From Comamonadaceae bacterium (GTDB lineage Bacteria > Pseudomonadota > Gammaproteobacteria > Burkholderiales > Burkholderiaceae_C), in the NCBI GenBank assembly GCA_947475685.1, contig CANJNC010000035.1, positions 1-37,821 on the forward strand: DNA of 37,821 bases. Direction: 5' to 3'. This document shows, in pieces, positions 11,906 through 20,544 of this stretch; positions within the stretch are counted from its first letter, which is position 1; every line of letters begins with the position of its first letter. The position numbers and the translations under genes were made by a program. The notes beneath the pieces are model-generated. The model made no database searches, was not told the DNA's origin, and worked only from the letters and a program-made list of their open reading frames with translations.

Positions 11906-12658
11906 ATGAAAGCGCAGGTGCTGGTTTTGGCCGCGGGCCGCGGTGAGCGCATGCGCCCGCTGACTGACCATACACCCAAGCCCCTTTTAAAAGTCAGTGA
12001 CAACTCACTCATTGAGTGGACACTCCAAGGTCTGCATTCAAGTGGCTATGCCAAGGTGCTGATCAACACCGCTTGGTTGGGCGAACAAATTAGGCACGCT
12101 TTGGGAGCGTCCTTCACGCCCTCTCAAGCCCAAGGGGCCACGCCCATGCAACTGGCGTATTCCGCTGAAGATGTGGACTTTGGTTCGGCCCTTGAAACCG
12201 CTGGAGGCATTGTTCGAGCGCTGCCCCAGTTGAGCGACCCCTTTTGGGTGGTCGCCGCAGATATCTTTTGTCCAAGCTTTCGCTTTGATTCCTCTTATTT
12301 ATCTGCCCTCAAGGCATCTGCTTTTTTGGGGCATCTTTGGCTCGTCGACAACCCCCCTCATCACCCGCAGGGTGACTTTTGCACAGACTCCACGGGTATG
12401 GCGACCCTTTCACGGTCTTTGTCCCCGTTTGAACCATCGCACACACTCACATTCAGCACCATTGGTGTTTATAAACACGCCTTTTTTGAAACTTTTGCAA
12501 GCGAGATCCCTTTTGGAAATCCCCACGGCATCAAAGCGCCCTTAGGTCCAATTTTAAAACGGGCCATCCAAGCGCAATCCGTCTTGGCATCGCAATTGAG
12601 CGGACAATGGGTTGACGTAGGTACGCCTGAGCGTTTGGCCTTGTTGAATCATCCTTAA
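11906..12658 (+). CDS. murU: N-acetylmuramate alpha-1-phosphate uridylyltransferase MurU
   Basis: A nucleotidyltransferase of 250 residues that converts MurNAc-1-phosphate to UDP-MurNAc in peptidoglycan recycling. The signature LAAGRGERMRPLT (8-20) with TPKPLLKV (23-30) is the nucleotide-binding loop; later DFGSALETAGG, VVAADIF and WVDVGTPERL are typical. The ATG at 11906 is chosen over the in-frame ATG at 11879 because family members start MKAxxLAAG. The MurU role is supported by amgK, the preceding enzyme of the pathway, 11 kb away in the same window; usually the two are neighbours. pepP follows after 19 bp. A glucose-1-phosphate transferase remains an alternative. Confidence 0.85.
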   Translation: MKAQVLVLAAGRGERMRPLTDHTPKPLLKVSDNSLIEWTLQGLHSSGYAKVLINTAWLGEQIRHALGASFTPSQAQGATPMQLAYSAEDVDFGSALETAGGIVRALPQLSDPFWVVAADIFCPSFRFDSSYLSALKASAFLGHLWLVDNPPHHPQGDFCTDSTGMATLSRSLSPFEPSHTLTFSTIGVYKHAFFETFASEIPFGNPHGIKAPLGPILKRAIQAQSVLASQLSGQWVDVGTPERLALLNHP

Positions 12659-12677
12659 CCTTTCACCTTCTATTTTC

Positions 12678-14069
12678 ATGACGCCTTTTCAAAAACGCCG
12701 ACAACACTTAGCCTCCCTCTTAGGCAAGGGAGATGTCGCAGTTGTTCCAACTGCACCCGAGCAAAGTAGAAACCGCGATTCAAATTACCCATACCGCTTT
12801 GATAGCTATTTTCACTACTTAACGGGCTTTGAAGAACCCAATGCACTTTTGCTGCTCAATGACCAAGCTGAGAGCATTTTGTTTTGTCAACCCAAAGATT
12901 TAGAGAAAGAAATTTGGGATGGCTACCGCTTGGGTCCCGAACACGCACCCCAAACACTTGGTGTTACACAAGCCTTTTCTATCGACGATCTGGACAAAAT
13001 CGCGCCGGCTTTTTTAAGCAACCATGAGTCGATTTGGTTTCCCTTTGGTGTGAACCCCTCGATGAAAGACCATCTAGAGCGCTGGCTGGAGGAGATTTCT
13101 AAAAAAGTGCGAACAGGTGTGCGCGCCCCACATACTTTAAAGAATGCATGCCTGCTTCTTGATGAGATGCGCTTGATCAAAGACGCCCATGAAGTTCAAA
13201 CCATGCAAAAGGCTTGTGACATTTCTTCTTTGGCACATATCAAAGCCATGCAGTTTTGTTCTCACGCCATCAAACAAAAAGTCGACATCAAAGAGTACCA
13301 CTTAGAGGCCGAACTGCTGCATGAGTTTAGGAGGCATGGCTCTGAGTTTCCTGCATACACCTCCATTGTCGCTGCTGGCGCAAACGCTTGTGTACTTCAC
13401 TACAGAGCAGATAAAGCGCCCATTTTGTCAGGTGACCTGGTCCTCATTGACGCGGGGTGTGAACTCAATGGCTATGCCAGTGACATCACACGAACCTTCC
13501 CTGCAAATGGCCGCTTCACCTCACCCCAAAAAGACATCTACGAGTGTGTTTTGAAAGCCCAGGAGGCGGCCATCGCGGTCACCAAGCCTGGTGCGAAGTT
13601 CAGCGACCCCCATGAAGCCAGTGTGCGCGTTTTATGCGAAGGCTTGATGGCCTTGGGAATTCTCAATCAAAGCGCTCACGGCAACTTAGACGATGTCATA
13701 GAACACCGAAAATACACGCCTTTTTATATGCATCGCACAAGCCACTGGCTAGGGATGGATGTGCACGACTGCGGCTCTTACGTTCAAGCGCCAAACCCAG
13801 ACACGCCCGCTTGCACACTGGCCTGGTCTGAATTAGATCCCTTGAAACCCGCAAGCTCCAGCACACAGCCAAGTCGAACACTTCAAGCGGGCATGGTGCT
13901 CACGATAGAGCCGGGTCTCTACATCCGACCCAGCCCCGATGTCCCAGAGAAGTACTGGAACATTGGCATTCGAATTGAAGACGACGCCCTGATCACACCC
14001 AATGGTGTTCAACTCCTTAGCAGAGGCGTGCCCGTTGGTGTCTCTGACATCGAACAACTGATGTCTTAA
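12678..14069 (+). CDS. pepP: Xaa-Pro aminopeptidase PepP
   Basis: A dinuclear metallo-peptidase that removes an N-terminal residue before proline. It has 463 residues: an N-terminal aminopeptidase P domain (NYPYRFDSYFHYLTGF, 36-51) and a C-terminal pita-bread domain. The five metal ligands are visible: Asp258 (LIDAG), Asp269 (YASDITRTF), His356 (HRTSHWLGMDVHD), Glu411 (LTIEPGLY) and Glu434 (IRIEDD). A Pro/Ser-rich loop at about 372-400 is longer than in short members. It starts at ATG 12678 without a clear ribosome-binding site, 19 bp after murU, so translation is probably coupled. Confidence 0.96.
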   Translation: MTPFQKRRQHLASLLGKGDVAVVPTAPEQSRNRDSNYPYRFDSYFHYLTGFEEPNALLLLNDQAESILFCQPKDLEKEIWDGYRLGPEHAPQTLGVTQAFSIDDLDKIAPAFLSNHESIWFPFGVNPSMKDHLERWLEEISKKVRTGVRAPHTLKNACLLLDEMRLIKDAHEVQTMQKACDISSLAHIKAMQFCSHAIKQKVDIKEYHLEAELLHEFRRHGSEFPAYTSIVAAGANACVLHYRADKAPILSGDLVLIDAGCELNGYASDITRTFPANGRFTSPQKDIYECVLKAQEAAIAVTKPGAKFSDPHEASVRVLCEGLMALGILNQSAHGNLDDVIEHRKYTPFYMHRTSHWLGMDVHDCGSYVQAPNPDTPACTLAWSELDPLKPASSSTQPSRTLQAGMVLTIEPGLYIRPSPDVPEKYWNIGIRIEDDALITPNGVQLLSRGVPVGVSDIEQLMS

Positions 14070-14114
14070 AGTCGACCCCTCCATAAATTCAATCACACTG
14101 TTAGTTATTTTCAA

Positions 14115-14144
14115 TTGGCCTTATCAATTGATCTTAGCTATCAT
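14115..14144 (+). promoter_or_regulatory. Putative rubrerythrin promoter with palindrome in the spacer
   Basis: TTGGCC (14115-14120), an 18-base spacer and TATCAT (14139-14144) form a plausible sigma-70 promoter. Inside the spacer lies the 10-bp perfect palindrome ATCAATTGAT (14123-14132), and CAATTG occurs twice (14112-14117, 14125-14130). The position would suit a repressor or redox regulator. TATCAT would start transcription near 14151, about 35 bases before the gene. Confidence 0.4.
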
Positions 14145-14185
14145 TACCTTTGTTCTGATTGTTTTTATTTATCTAGGAGATCTCG

Positions 14186-14668
14186 ATGTCACCCACACAA
14201 GCCCCGCTCATCAACACCATGGCCAATTTAGAATCTGCTTTTGCAGGTGAATCTATGGCGCACATCAAGTACCGTTATTTTGCAAAAATATGCCGAGAAT
14301 TGGGCGACACGGCAAGCGCAGCCGTTTTTGAAGAAACGGCCCATCAAGAAGCCCTTCATGCTTTTGGCCATTTGGATTTGCTTTATCCAAAAAACACTTT
14401 AACGCCTGCTAAAGTGTTGCAAATGGCCATTGATGGGGAAACCTATGAGTATGCACACATGTACCCGGGCTTTAAGAAAGTCGCCATTGAGGAAGGTAAC
14501 CTCTTGGCAGCAAAGGAAATGGACGAACAAATCGCTGAATCTCAAGAACACGCCTGTGAGTTTGCCAAAACCCTTTTAAAAGCCCAAAAACGATTTTCTG
14601 CATTGGCCAAAGTTGAGGAGCGACATGCCATGCAATACCAAGACCAACTCTCGCGTTTAGCATCCTGA
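14186..14668 (+). CDS. Rubrerythrin, ferritin-like diiron domain only
   Basis: A non-haem diiron protein of 160 residues that reduces hydrogen peroxide using electrons from rubredoxin. The four-helix ferritin-like ligands are visible: Glu22 in AGES, Glu49-Glu50 and His53 in FEETAHQ, Glu85/Glu88 in GETYEYAH, and Glu144-Glu145 with His147 in VEERHAMQY. The rubredoxin domain that classical rubrerythrins (about 190 residues) carry at the C-terminus is missing; the protein stops at LSRLAS. A separate rubredoxin is encoded 45 bp downstream and probably donates electrons. AGGAGATCTCG supports the ATG at 14186. Confidence 0.95.
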   Translation: MSPTQAPLINTMANLESAFAGESMAHIKYRYFAKICRELGDTASAAVFEETAHQEALHAFGHLDLLYPKNTLTPAKVLQMAIDGETYEYAHMYPGFKKVAIEEGNLLAAKEMDEQIAESQEHACEFAKTLLKAQKRFSALAKVEERHAMQYQDQLSRLAS

Positions 14669-14713
14669 TGTCTGAACACGCATTTAATTTTTTTAACATT
14701 GAGGAGCCCTCCT

Positions 14714-14890
14714 ATGAGCACAACTTTTAAAACTTATATTTGTATTGTCTGTGGCTTTATTTATGATGAAGCGGCGGGACTGCCAGACGAGGACATTGCA
14801 CCTGGCACACTTTGGGAAGATGTGCCCGCTGCTTGGGCTTGTCCTGAATGCGGCGTATCCAAATCAGACTTTGAAATGGTTGAGCTTTAA
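14714..14890 (+). CDS. Rubredoxin
   Basis: A 58-residue electron carrier with a single Fe(Cys)4 centre: Cys10 and Cys13 in CIVCGFIYDE, Cys43 and Cys46 in CPECGVSK. GAGGAG at 14701-14706, seven bases before the ATG at 14714, fixes the start. It is 45 bp after rubrerythrin and before a strong terminator, so the two form a two-gene unit; the electron donor role for rubrerythrin is inferred from this linkage. Rubredoxins of this size in Betaproteobacteria are also found alone or with alkane hydroxylases, none of which is seen here. Confidence 0.97.
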   Translation: MSTTFKTYICIVCGFIYDEAAGLPDEDIAPGTLWEDVPAAWACPECGVSKSDFEMVEL

Positions 14891-14940
14891 TGCGTCTAGG
14901 CTGAACATCCCCTCTTTCTTTGGCACTTCGGCCTGCGCCC

Positions 14941-14981
14941 AGGGAGCACAAACTTCAACTTTGTGCTCCCTTTGTATTTTT
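14941..14981 (+). terminator. Strong intrinsic terminator after rubredoxin
   Basis: A perfect 12-bp stem, AGGGAGCACAAA (14941-14952) with TTTGTGCTCCCT (14960-14971), encloses a 7-base loop and is followed by TTGTATTTTT. It should end the rubrerythrin-rubredoxin transcript and separate it from maeB. Confidence 0.9.
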
Positions 14982-15089
14982 GATGCTTCTAACACCTACA
15001 ATCATGATTCTCCAAGATTTGGACTGCTTGAGGGCTCACCTTGTCCTTTGCGCTGCCAGATGTGCACTTGAATGCTAGGATCTATTTTC

Positions 15090-17426
15090 ATGACTCAAAA
15101 TAAAAGCCAACCCCCTGATCTGTCCATTGAGCAAGGGCGTGAACGCGCGCGACAAGAGCTTGGCCGAGCAGCCCTGAGGTACCACGAGTTTCCAACACCT
15201 GGAAAAATAGGCGTTCGAGCAACCAAACAACTGACCAACCCAAGAGATTTGGCACTTGCATATTCTCCTGGCGTTGCTGCGCCATGCGAAGAAATTGTCA
15301 AAGACCCCAATGCGGCTTTTAAGTATACGGCTCGCGGCAATTTGGTGGCTGTGATCACCAACGGTACCGCCGTGCTCGGTTTGGGAGATATTGGCCCTTT
15401 GGCGGCCAAGCCCGTGATGGAAGGCAAAGGTGTTTTATTTCAAAAGTTTGCCGGTATTGATGTCTTTGACATTGAAATCAACGAAAAAAATGTAGATAAA
15501 CTCGTCGACATCATTGCCTCCTTAGAGCCGACCTTTGGGGGCATCAATTTAGAAGATATCAAAGCACCTGACTGCTTTGTGGTCGAGAGAAAGCTTCGTG
15601 AACGCATGAAGATACCTGTCTTTCACGATGACCAACACGGCACAGCCATTGTCGTGGGAGCCGCGATTTTAAATGGCCTCAAAATTGTCAAAAAAGATCT
15701 CAAAGACGTCAAAATTGTCACCTCTGGCGCTGGGGCTGCTGCATTGGCCTGCCTGGGACTGCTATTGAAACTGGGCGTGCCTAAGCACAACATCTTCGTT
15801 ACCGATTTGGCTGGTGTTGTCTATCAAGGTCGCACCGAGCTCATGGATGAAGACAAAATTCAATTCGCACAAGACACTCCAGCAAGAAGCTTGGCTGAAG
15901 TCATCGTGGACGCAGATGTGTTCATGGGTCTGTCCGCCGGTGGCGTTCTTAAGAAAGACATGGTCAAAACCATGGCCAAGAACCCCATTATTTTGGCTTT
16001 GGCCAATCCAAGCCCAGAGATCCTTCCAGAAGATGTCAAAGCCGTCAGAGACGACGCCATCATTGCAACGGGGAGAACCGACTACCCCAATCAAGTCAAT
16101 AATGTCCTTTGCTTTCCCTACATCTTTCGTGGCGCCTTGGATGCAGGCGCATCCACGATCACCACGGAGATGGAAATTGCTGCCGTCTACGCGATTGCTG
16201 AACTCGCGCAAGCTGAACAAAGCGAAGTGGTCGCCGCCGCCTACTCGGGTGAAGACCTCAGCTTTGGAGCAGAGTATTTAATCCCCAAACCCTTTGATCC
16301 CCGATTGATGATCAAGATCGCGCCTGCCGTTGCTCAAGCAGCGGCTGACAGCGGCGTTGCGCTAAGACCCATTGCAGATATGGATGCATACCGAGAAAAA
16401 CTTCAAAGTTTTGTGTATGCCTCAGGTCAGGCAATGAAGCCCATTTATGCGTCTGCGAAAAAAGCCATCAACAAACGTGTTGCTTACGCTGAGGGCGAGG
16501 AAGAACGTGTTTTGAGAGCCGTTCAAGTGGTGGTGGACGAAAACTTGGCCTCTCCCACCCTGATTGGTCGACCTGCAGTGATTCAGCGTCGCATTGAACA
16601 ATTTGGGCTTCGTTTAAAAGAAGGCATCGATTACCAAGTCGTCAATGTTGAACACGATCACCGCTATAGAGATTTTTGGCAAACTTATTGGAAAATGACC
16701 GCCAGAAAGGGGGTCACTGAACAACTTGCCAAAATCGATATGCGCCGACGACTCTCCCTCATAGGGACCATGTTGTTGCACAAAGGCGAGGTGGATGGCT
16801 TGATCTGTGGCACTTGGAGTACCCCAGAGACTCACCTGAACTACATTGACCAAGTGATTGGCCACCGCGCGGGCGTGAGTACCTATGCCTGCATGAATGG
16901 CCTGCTCTTGCCAGATCGACAAATTTTTCTGGTCGACACCCACATCAATTATGACCCCAGTGCCGAGCAATTGACTGAAATCACCATCATGGCCGCTCAG
17001 GAAATGATGCGCTTTGGCATTCGTCCAAAAGCCGCACTTTTATCGCATTCGAATTTTGGAAGTGCCGATACCCCTACAGCCATCAAAATGAGAGCGACTC
17101 TTGCCATGGTACAAGCACAGGCTCCTTGGCTTGAAATAGATGGCGAAATGCACGGTGACTTGGCCCTTGACAGCGTGCACAGAGAAACCATCATGCCGGG
17201 CTCAAACCTCAAGGGCAACGCCAACTTATTGGTCCTCCCCAATTTAGATGCGGCCAACATCGCCTATAACCTCTTAAAAACAGCCGCTGGCGGTAACATT
17301 GCAATTGGCCCCGTTTTACTGGGTGCAGCGAAACCCGTTCATATTTTGACCGCCAGCACCACAGTTCGACGAATTGTCAATATGACAGCCTTGACAGTTG
17401 CAGACGCGAATGCGAACAGGCTTTGA
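15090..17426 (+). CDS. maeB: NADP-dependent malic enzyme with phosphotransacetylase-like domain
   Basis: The protein oxidatively decarboxylates malate to pyruvate. From ATG 15090 it has 778 residues. The N-terminal malic half shows [24 protein letters not shown] (about 177-186) and the nucleotide loop SGAGAAALA (about 212-220). The C-terminal half, from about residue 435, resembles phosphate acetyltransferase ([28 protein letters not shown]), the MaeB hybrid layout in which this part is regulatory. TAGGA nine bases ahead favours 15090 over the in-frame ATG at 15072. It stands between two transcription-stop-like hairpins and is probably expressed alone. Confidence 0.97.
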   Translation: MTQNKSQPPDLSIEQGRERARQELGRAALRYHEFPTPGKIGVRATKQLTNPRDLALAYSPGVAAPCEEIVKDPNAAFKYTARGNLVAVITNGTAVLGLGDIGPLAAKPVMEGKGVLFQKFAGIDVFDIEINEKNVDKLVDIIASLEPTFGGINLEDIKAPDCFVVERKLRERMKIPVFHDDQHGTAIVVGAAILNGLKIVKKDLKDVKIVTSGAGAAALACLGLLLKLGVPKHNIFVTDLAGVVYQGRTELMDEDKIQFAQDTPARSLAEVIVDADVFMGLSAGGVLKKDMVKTMAKNPIILALANPSPEILPEDVKAVRDDAIIATGRTDYPNQVNNVLCFPYIFRGALDAGASTITTEMEIAAVYAIAELAQAEQSEVVAAAYSGEDLSFGAEYLIPKPFDPRLMIKIAPAVAQAAADSGVALRPIADMDAYREKLQSFVYASGQAMKPIYASAKKAINKRVAYAEGEEERVLRAVQVVVDENLASPTLIGRPAVIQRRIEQFGLRLKEGIDYQVVNVEHDHRYRDFWQTYWKMTARKGVTEQLAKIDMRRRLSLIGTMLLHKGEVDGLICGTWSTPETHLNYIDQVIGHRAGVSTYACMNGLLLPDRQIFLVDTHINYDPSAEQLTEITIMAAQEMMRFGIRPKAALLSHSNFGSADTPTAIKMRATLAMVQAQAPWLEIDGEMHGDLALDSVHRETIMPGSNLKGNANLLVLPNLDAANIAYNLLKTAAGGNIAIGPVLLGAAKPVHILTASTTVRRIVNMTALTVADANANRL

Positions 17427-17437
17427 TTTTTGTGGAA

Positions 17438-17453
17438 GTAAGCACCAGCTTAC
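17438..17453 (+). repeat. Inverted repeat after maeB
   Basis: GTAAGC (17438-17443) and GCTTAC (17448-17453) are perfect 6-bp complements around ACCA, 11 bases after the maeB stop. No T-run follows (AAAAGG instead), so termination is doubtful; it may protect the 3' end of the message. Confidence 0.3.
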
Positions 17454-17542
17454 AAAAGGCCAAAGACCCTTCTTCTTGCTGAATTATTAAGCAAGCTCTT
17501 GCATTCAAACGTCAATTCTGTGACAATCTGTTTTGAGGTTTG

Positions 17543-17588
17543 GGGGTTATCTCAGGTTCGCCACATGCAACTAACCCCTTAGTTTTTC
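17543..17588 (+). terminator. Terminator-like structure just ahead of the barstar gene
   Basis: GGGGTTA (17543-17549) and TAACCCC (17572-17578) pair perfectly across a 22-base loop, followed by TTAG and five Ts (17583-17587), 18 bases before the barstar ATG. It may be the maeB terminator or an attenuator in the barstar leader. Confidence 0.35.
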
Positions 17589-17605
17589 TAGAAAGTCAAA
17601 CGGAG

Positions 17606-18187
17606 ATGGATACGCCACTTCGTACAGTCAAATCTAATATTGTTCAGTCAATTCGAGCATTCACTGTGAATGATTTGCAATTGGCTGCACAAGAACTTAG
17701 TCACCACTTTTTGTACGCCAATCTAGCCCAAGCACTGAGCAAACAAGATGTCTTGGACACCATTGTTCAACAATTCACTTTCCCTGCTCAAACCAGTAAA
17801 AGTTTCGATGCCTTGTATGACAGCATGACCGACCCCTTGCACAAATCTGGCCCTCAGCCAGGTTTTGTCGTGGTTTTAGAGCACATCCCCTCCCATGCCA
17901 AGTTCGATAAAGAGGCCCGAGAGCAGTTGCTCGACATTTTTCGTGAGACCTCCGATTATTGGTCAGACCGCAAAGTGCCGTTTCGTTGCTTTTACTCTTT
18001 CTCAGTGGCCCGTGTCCCTTCTGTTTTGGACTTTGAGCGCCCCCCGATCACGACTACCGATGTATCTGGCATCGATATCATTGAAGAGGTCGAAAAAATG
18101 CCCACGGACAAACTGGTGGACATCTCTCCCTTGGCGCTTCGCATGAGCAGCCCGTTCAATGCGGGCTATTGGTTGACTGCCGCCTAA
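17606..18187 (+). CDS. Barstar-family protein (ribonuclease inhibitor-like), no adjacent toxin
   Basis: From ATG 17606 the protein has 193 residues. Residues 14-132 match the barstar fold: FDALYDSMTD (67-76) corresponds to the toxin-binding helix of barstar, and both acidic contact residues appear as Asp68 and Asp72, with Tyr71 where barstar has Trp. FVVVLEHIP and EQLLDIFRETSDYW follow as the later strand and helix. A tail of about 60 residues (133-193) has no counterpart in barstar. No barnase-like gene is near. An in-frame TTG at 17540 would add 22 residues; homologues I recall start MDTPLR. Function could be inhibition of an unlinked RNase or something else. Confidence 0.82.
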   Translation: MDTPLRTVKSNIVQSIRAFTVNDLQLAAQELSHHFLYANLAQALSKQDVLDTIVQQFTFPAQTSKSFDALYDSMTDPLHKSGPQPGFVVVLEHIPSHAKFDKEAREQLLDIFRETSDYWSDRKVPFRCFYSFSVARVPSVLDFERPPITTTDVSGIDIIEEVEKMPTDKLVDISPLALRMSSPFNAGYWLTAA

Positions 18188-18213
18188 GGAAAAATTTAAA
18201 GATCTCGATCAAA

Positions 18214-18237
18214 GTCGCAACGTGTTGCGGCTTTTTT
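18214..18237 (+). terminator. Intrinsic terminator after the barstar gene
   Basis: GTCGCAA (18214-18220) pairs with TTGCGGC (18225-18231) with one T-G wobble and loop CGTG, followed by six Ts (18232-18237). A T-run is present only on the plus strand, so it ends the barstar transcript before the converging ksgA. Confidence 0.85.
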
Positions 18238-18258
18238 CTTATCCTATAAGAATTGTCT

Positions 18259-19023
18259 CTACTGGCACAGAGATTGCACAACTTCGATAAACTCTTTGAC
18301 ACCGACCTCTTGCGCTCGTCGCTGAAAATCAAACTCTCCCTTGAAGCTTCTCTGCGCTAGCCAAGGCTCTAGCGTATGTCTGAGGATTTTTCGCCTTTGG
18401 CTGAAAGCCACTTGAACCATCTCTGAGAACTTTGCCTCATCCAAAATAGCCGCCTGCTTTCTGGGCACCATTTTGACCACGGCGCTCAGTACTCTTGGGG
18501 GCGGATCAAATGCATCCATTCCCACATCAAGTACACGCGTCATCTCGTAGCGCCACTGAAGCATGACACTCAATCGACCATAATCCGAGCTGTTGGGGCT
18601 GGCCAACATGCGATCGACCACCTCTTTTTGAAGCATGAAGTGCTGGTCTTGGATCATCTCCACAAACTTGAGCAAATGAAAAAGAATAGGCGTAGAAATG
18701 TTATAGGGCAGGTTGCCCACAACGCGAAGTGGCTTAGTGCCCAACTCTTCAAACAATTGACCAAAATGAACAGTTAAAACGTCCGCCTGTATCACCTTTA
18801 ACCGTGGGTTGCCCTTTAATATTTGCGCCAAATCGCGATCCAACTCAACCACACACAACTGATCCAAGCGATTTAAAAGCGGGCGTGTGATGGCCGACTG
18901 ACCGGGTCCAATCTCCACAACTGCTTGCCCTAATTGGGGGTCGATGGCGGAGACGATTTTGTCAATGACCCCAACGTCCACCAAAAAGTGCTGTCCGAAT
19001 CTTTTTTTAGCAATGTGTTTCAC
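18259..19023 (-). CDS. rsmA: 16S rRNA dimethyladenosine transferase KsgA/RsmA
   Basis: The enzyme dimethylates A1518 and A1519 of 16S rRNA late in 30S assembly. It has 254 residues: KRFGQHFL at the N-terminus, S-adenosylmethionine motif [11 protein letters not shown] (36-46), VVELDRD with the acidic ribose ligand, and the catalytic NLPYNIS motif (104-110). The start codon is GTG (19023); an in-frame stop lies seven codons upstream, so no ATG is available. The only good ribosome-binding sequence, AAAGGAG (19046-19052), is 22 bases away. surA lies 54 bp upstream; pdxA, often found between surA and ksgA, is not present. Confidence 0.97.
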   Translation of the reverse strand: MKHIAKKRFGQHFLVDVGVIDKIVSAIDPQLGQAVVEIGPGQSAITRPLLNRLDQLCVVELDRDLAQILKGNPRLKVIQADVLTVHFGQLFEELGTKPLRVVGNLPYNISTPILFHLLKFVEMIQDQHFMLQKEVVDRMLASPNSSDYGRLSVMLQWRYEMTRVLDVGMDAFDPPPRVLSAVVKMVPRKQAAILDEAKFSEMVQVAFSQRRKILRHTLEPWLAQRSFKGEFDFQRRAQEVGVKEFIEVVQSLCQ

Positions 19024-19077
19024 AACCGTTTGAACTTGAATTCAACTCCTTTGACGTGGTCCTATGAGAAACTAGAC

Positions 19078-20544
19078 TTATTTCGTCAAGGTTTGCGGCT
19101 CTTCACGGTACTCTATAAACACCCGGCCTCTGATTTCTTGAGCCCAATCGTTAAACGCTTGTTCAAATTTATTTTCTCTCAAAGCATTTCTAGCCACATC
19201 TCTTTGCTCTTTGATCGTCATTGGATTTTTTCTTCTCTCTAAGACCTCGATCAAATGAACACCGAAGCGAGACATCACTGGATCTGAAACTTCCCCCACC
19301 TTAAGTCGGTTCATGGTTTCCTCAAATTCAGGCACAAACATCCCAGTTGTCGCCCAGCCCAAGTCTCCCCCTGTTGGTGCAGAACCATCTTGTGAGATCT
19401 CCCTGGCCACTTGCGCAAAATCAACTTGCCCGCTATCGATTTGTTTTTTGACATTAAAGAGTCGAACACGAATCGCATTCATGCTATCTTGCCCTGAGGC
19501 GCGCATCAAAATGTGCCGCACACGCGTTTGATTGGAAGTGAGCTCATCGCTCATCGAAGACTTCTCCACCAACTTAAGTAAATGCAGGCCTGCGCCAGAC
19601 CGAACGGGGCCCACCACATCACCGACTTTAAGCCCTTGGAGACTGTTGATAAATAACTCTGGATATTTGTCCAAGGGTCTCAAACCCATTCGACCCCCAA
19701 GAGCTTTGTCTGGTGATTGAGAATACTTTTGCGCCAACTCAAAAAAATCTTCTTTGGCAAGCAGTTTGTCTTTAACCGCTTTCATCGTCTCTTGCGCGCT
19801 TTTCTCTTGCTCGGGGGAAGTCGTCTCCGGCAGACGGATCAATATTTGAGCGATCTCAATTTGAACTTGATCTGACTTGACCGTATTTTTTAACTCCTTT
19901 AAATATTGATCGATTTCGAGCTCTGTTATTTTGATCCTAGAGTTGACTTCCTTTTCTCTTAGTTTTTGCAAAGTCAGCTGGTTTTGTAATTCAGTCTTGA
20001 ATTGCTTCAAACTAATGCCCGTGGTCTTTAATTTACCTCTAAACTCCTCGACATTGAGATTATTCCTAGAGGCCAAGTTTGATTCGGCTTGATCAATTTC
20101 ACTTTCTTGCACCTTAACTCCTTGCTGCAAGGCCCATTGAAGTTGTGACTTCTCACTGATCACTTTCTCCATGAGTTCCTTGAGCAACACCGAAGAGGGT
20201 GGGGCTTGGACGCGTTGATTGGCCATTTGTGAAAGCCATTGCTGCATTTGAACCAAAATCTCTTGATTTGTGACAGGCTCACTGTCTACCAATGCAACGA
20301 TATAGTCTGAAGATTGGCGCCTAGCATCTTGAGGTGCAAGCTCTACGCTGCGTTTGACACTTGAGGCGTCTTGACTTGAAGGCGTTGTGGGCTGCGCAGC
20401 AGAGGAGCTGAATGTAAGGCCCGAAGAACCCCCTGGTGCACGAAGATATTGAGCATGCACAAGAGACCCAAAAATAAGAAACACCCAGCCAAATAGGATG
20501 GCGTTTGATGCAATTAATTTTTTGTGTTTCATCGTATCAATCAT
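19078..20544 (-). CDS. surA: Periplasmic chaperone/peptidyl-prolyl isomerase SurA
   Basis: SurA escorts outer-membrane proteins, including LptD, through the periplasm. From ATG 20544 it has 488 residues. Residues 5-31 are a signal peptide with a likely cut after VHA; a low-complexity Ser/Pro linker follows, then the SurA chaperone domain (about 80-215), a first parvulin domain (about 228-327) and a second one (about 341-435, starting RVRHILMRA). The ATG at 20544 overlaps the lptD stop (ATGATTGA), with TTTGGA upstream within lptD, implying translational coupling. An ATG at 20532 is an alternative start. lptD-surA is a conserved pair. Confidence 0.95.
   Translation of the reverse strand: MIDTMKHKKLIASNAILFGWVFLIFGSLVHAQYLRAPGGSSGLTFSSSAAQPTTPSSQDASSVKRSVELAPQDARRQSSDYIVALVDSEPVTNQEILVQMQQWLSQMANQRVQAPPSSVLLKELMEKVISEKSQLQWALQQGVKVQESEIDQAESNLASRNNLNVEEFRGKLKTTGISLKQFKTELQNQLTLQKLREKEVNSRIKITELEIDQYLKELKNTVKSDQVQIEIAQILIRLPETTSPEQEKSAQETMKAVKDKLLAKEDFFELAQKYSQSPDKALGGRMGLRPLDKYPELFINSLQGLKVGDVVGPVRSGAGLHLLKLVEKSSMSDELTSNQTRVRHILMRASGQDSMNAIRVRLFNVKKQIDSGQVDFAQVAREISQDGSAPTGGDLGWATTGMFVPEFEETMNRLKVGEVSDPVMSRFGVHLIEVLERRKNPMTIKEQRDVARNALRENKFEQAFNDWAQEIRGRVFIEYREEPQTLTK

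Noticed and set aside
15004..15078. 24-codon ORF with four cysteines (Cys8, 16, 20, 24) between the rubredoxin terminator and maeB
   Set aside because: It has no ribosome-binding site, its end lies on the maeB ribosome-binding site, and the cysteine spacing matches no known metal motif; likely chance.
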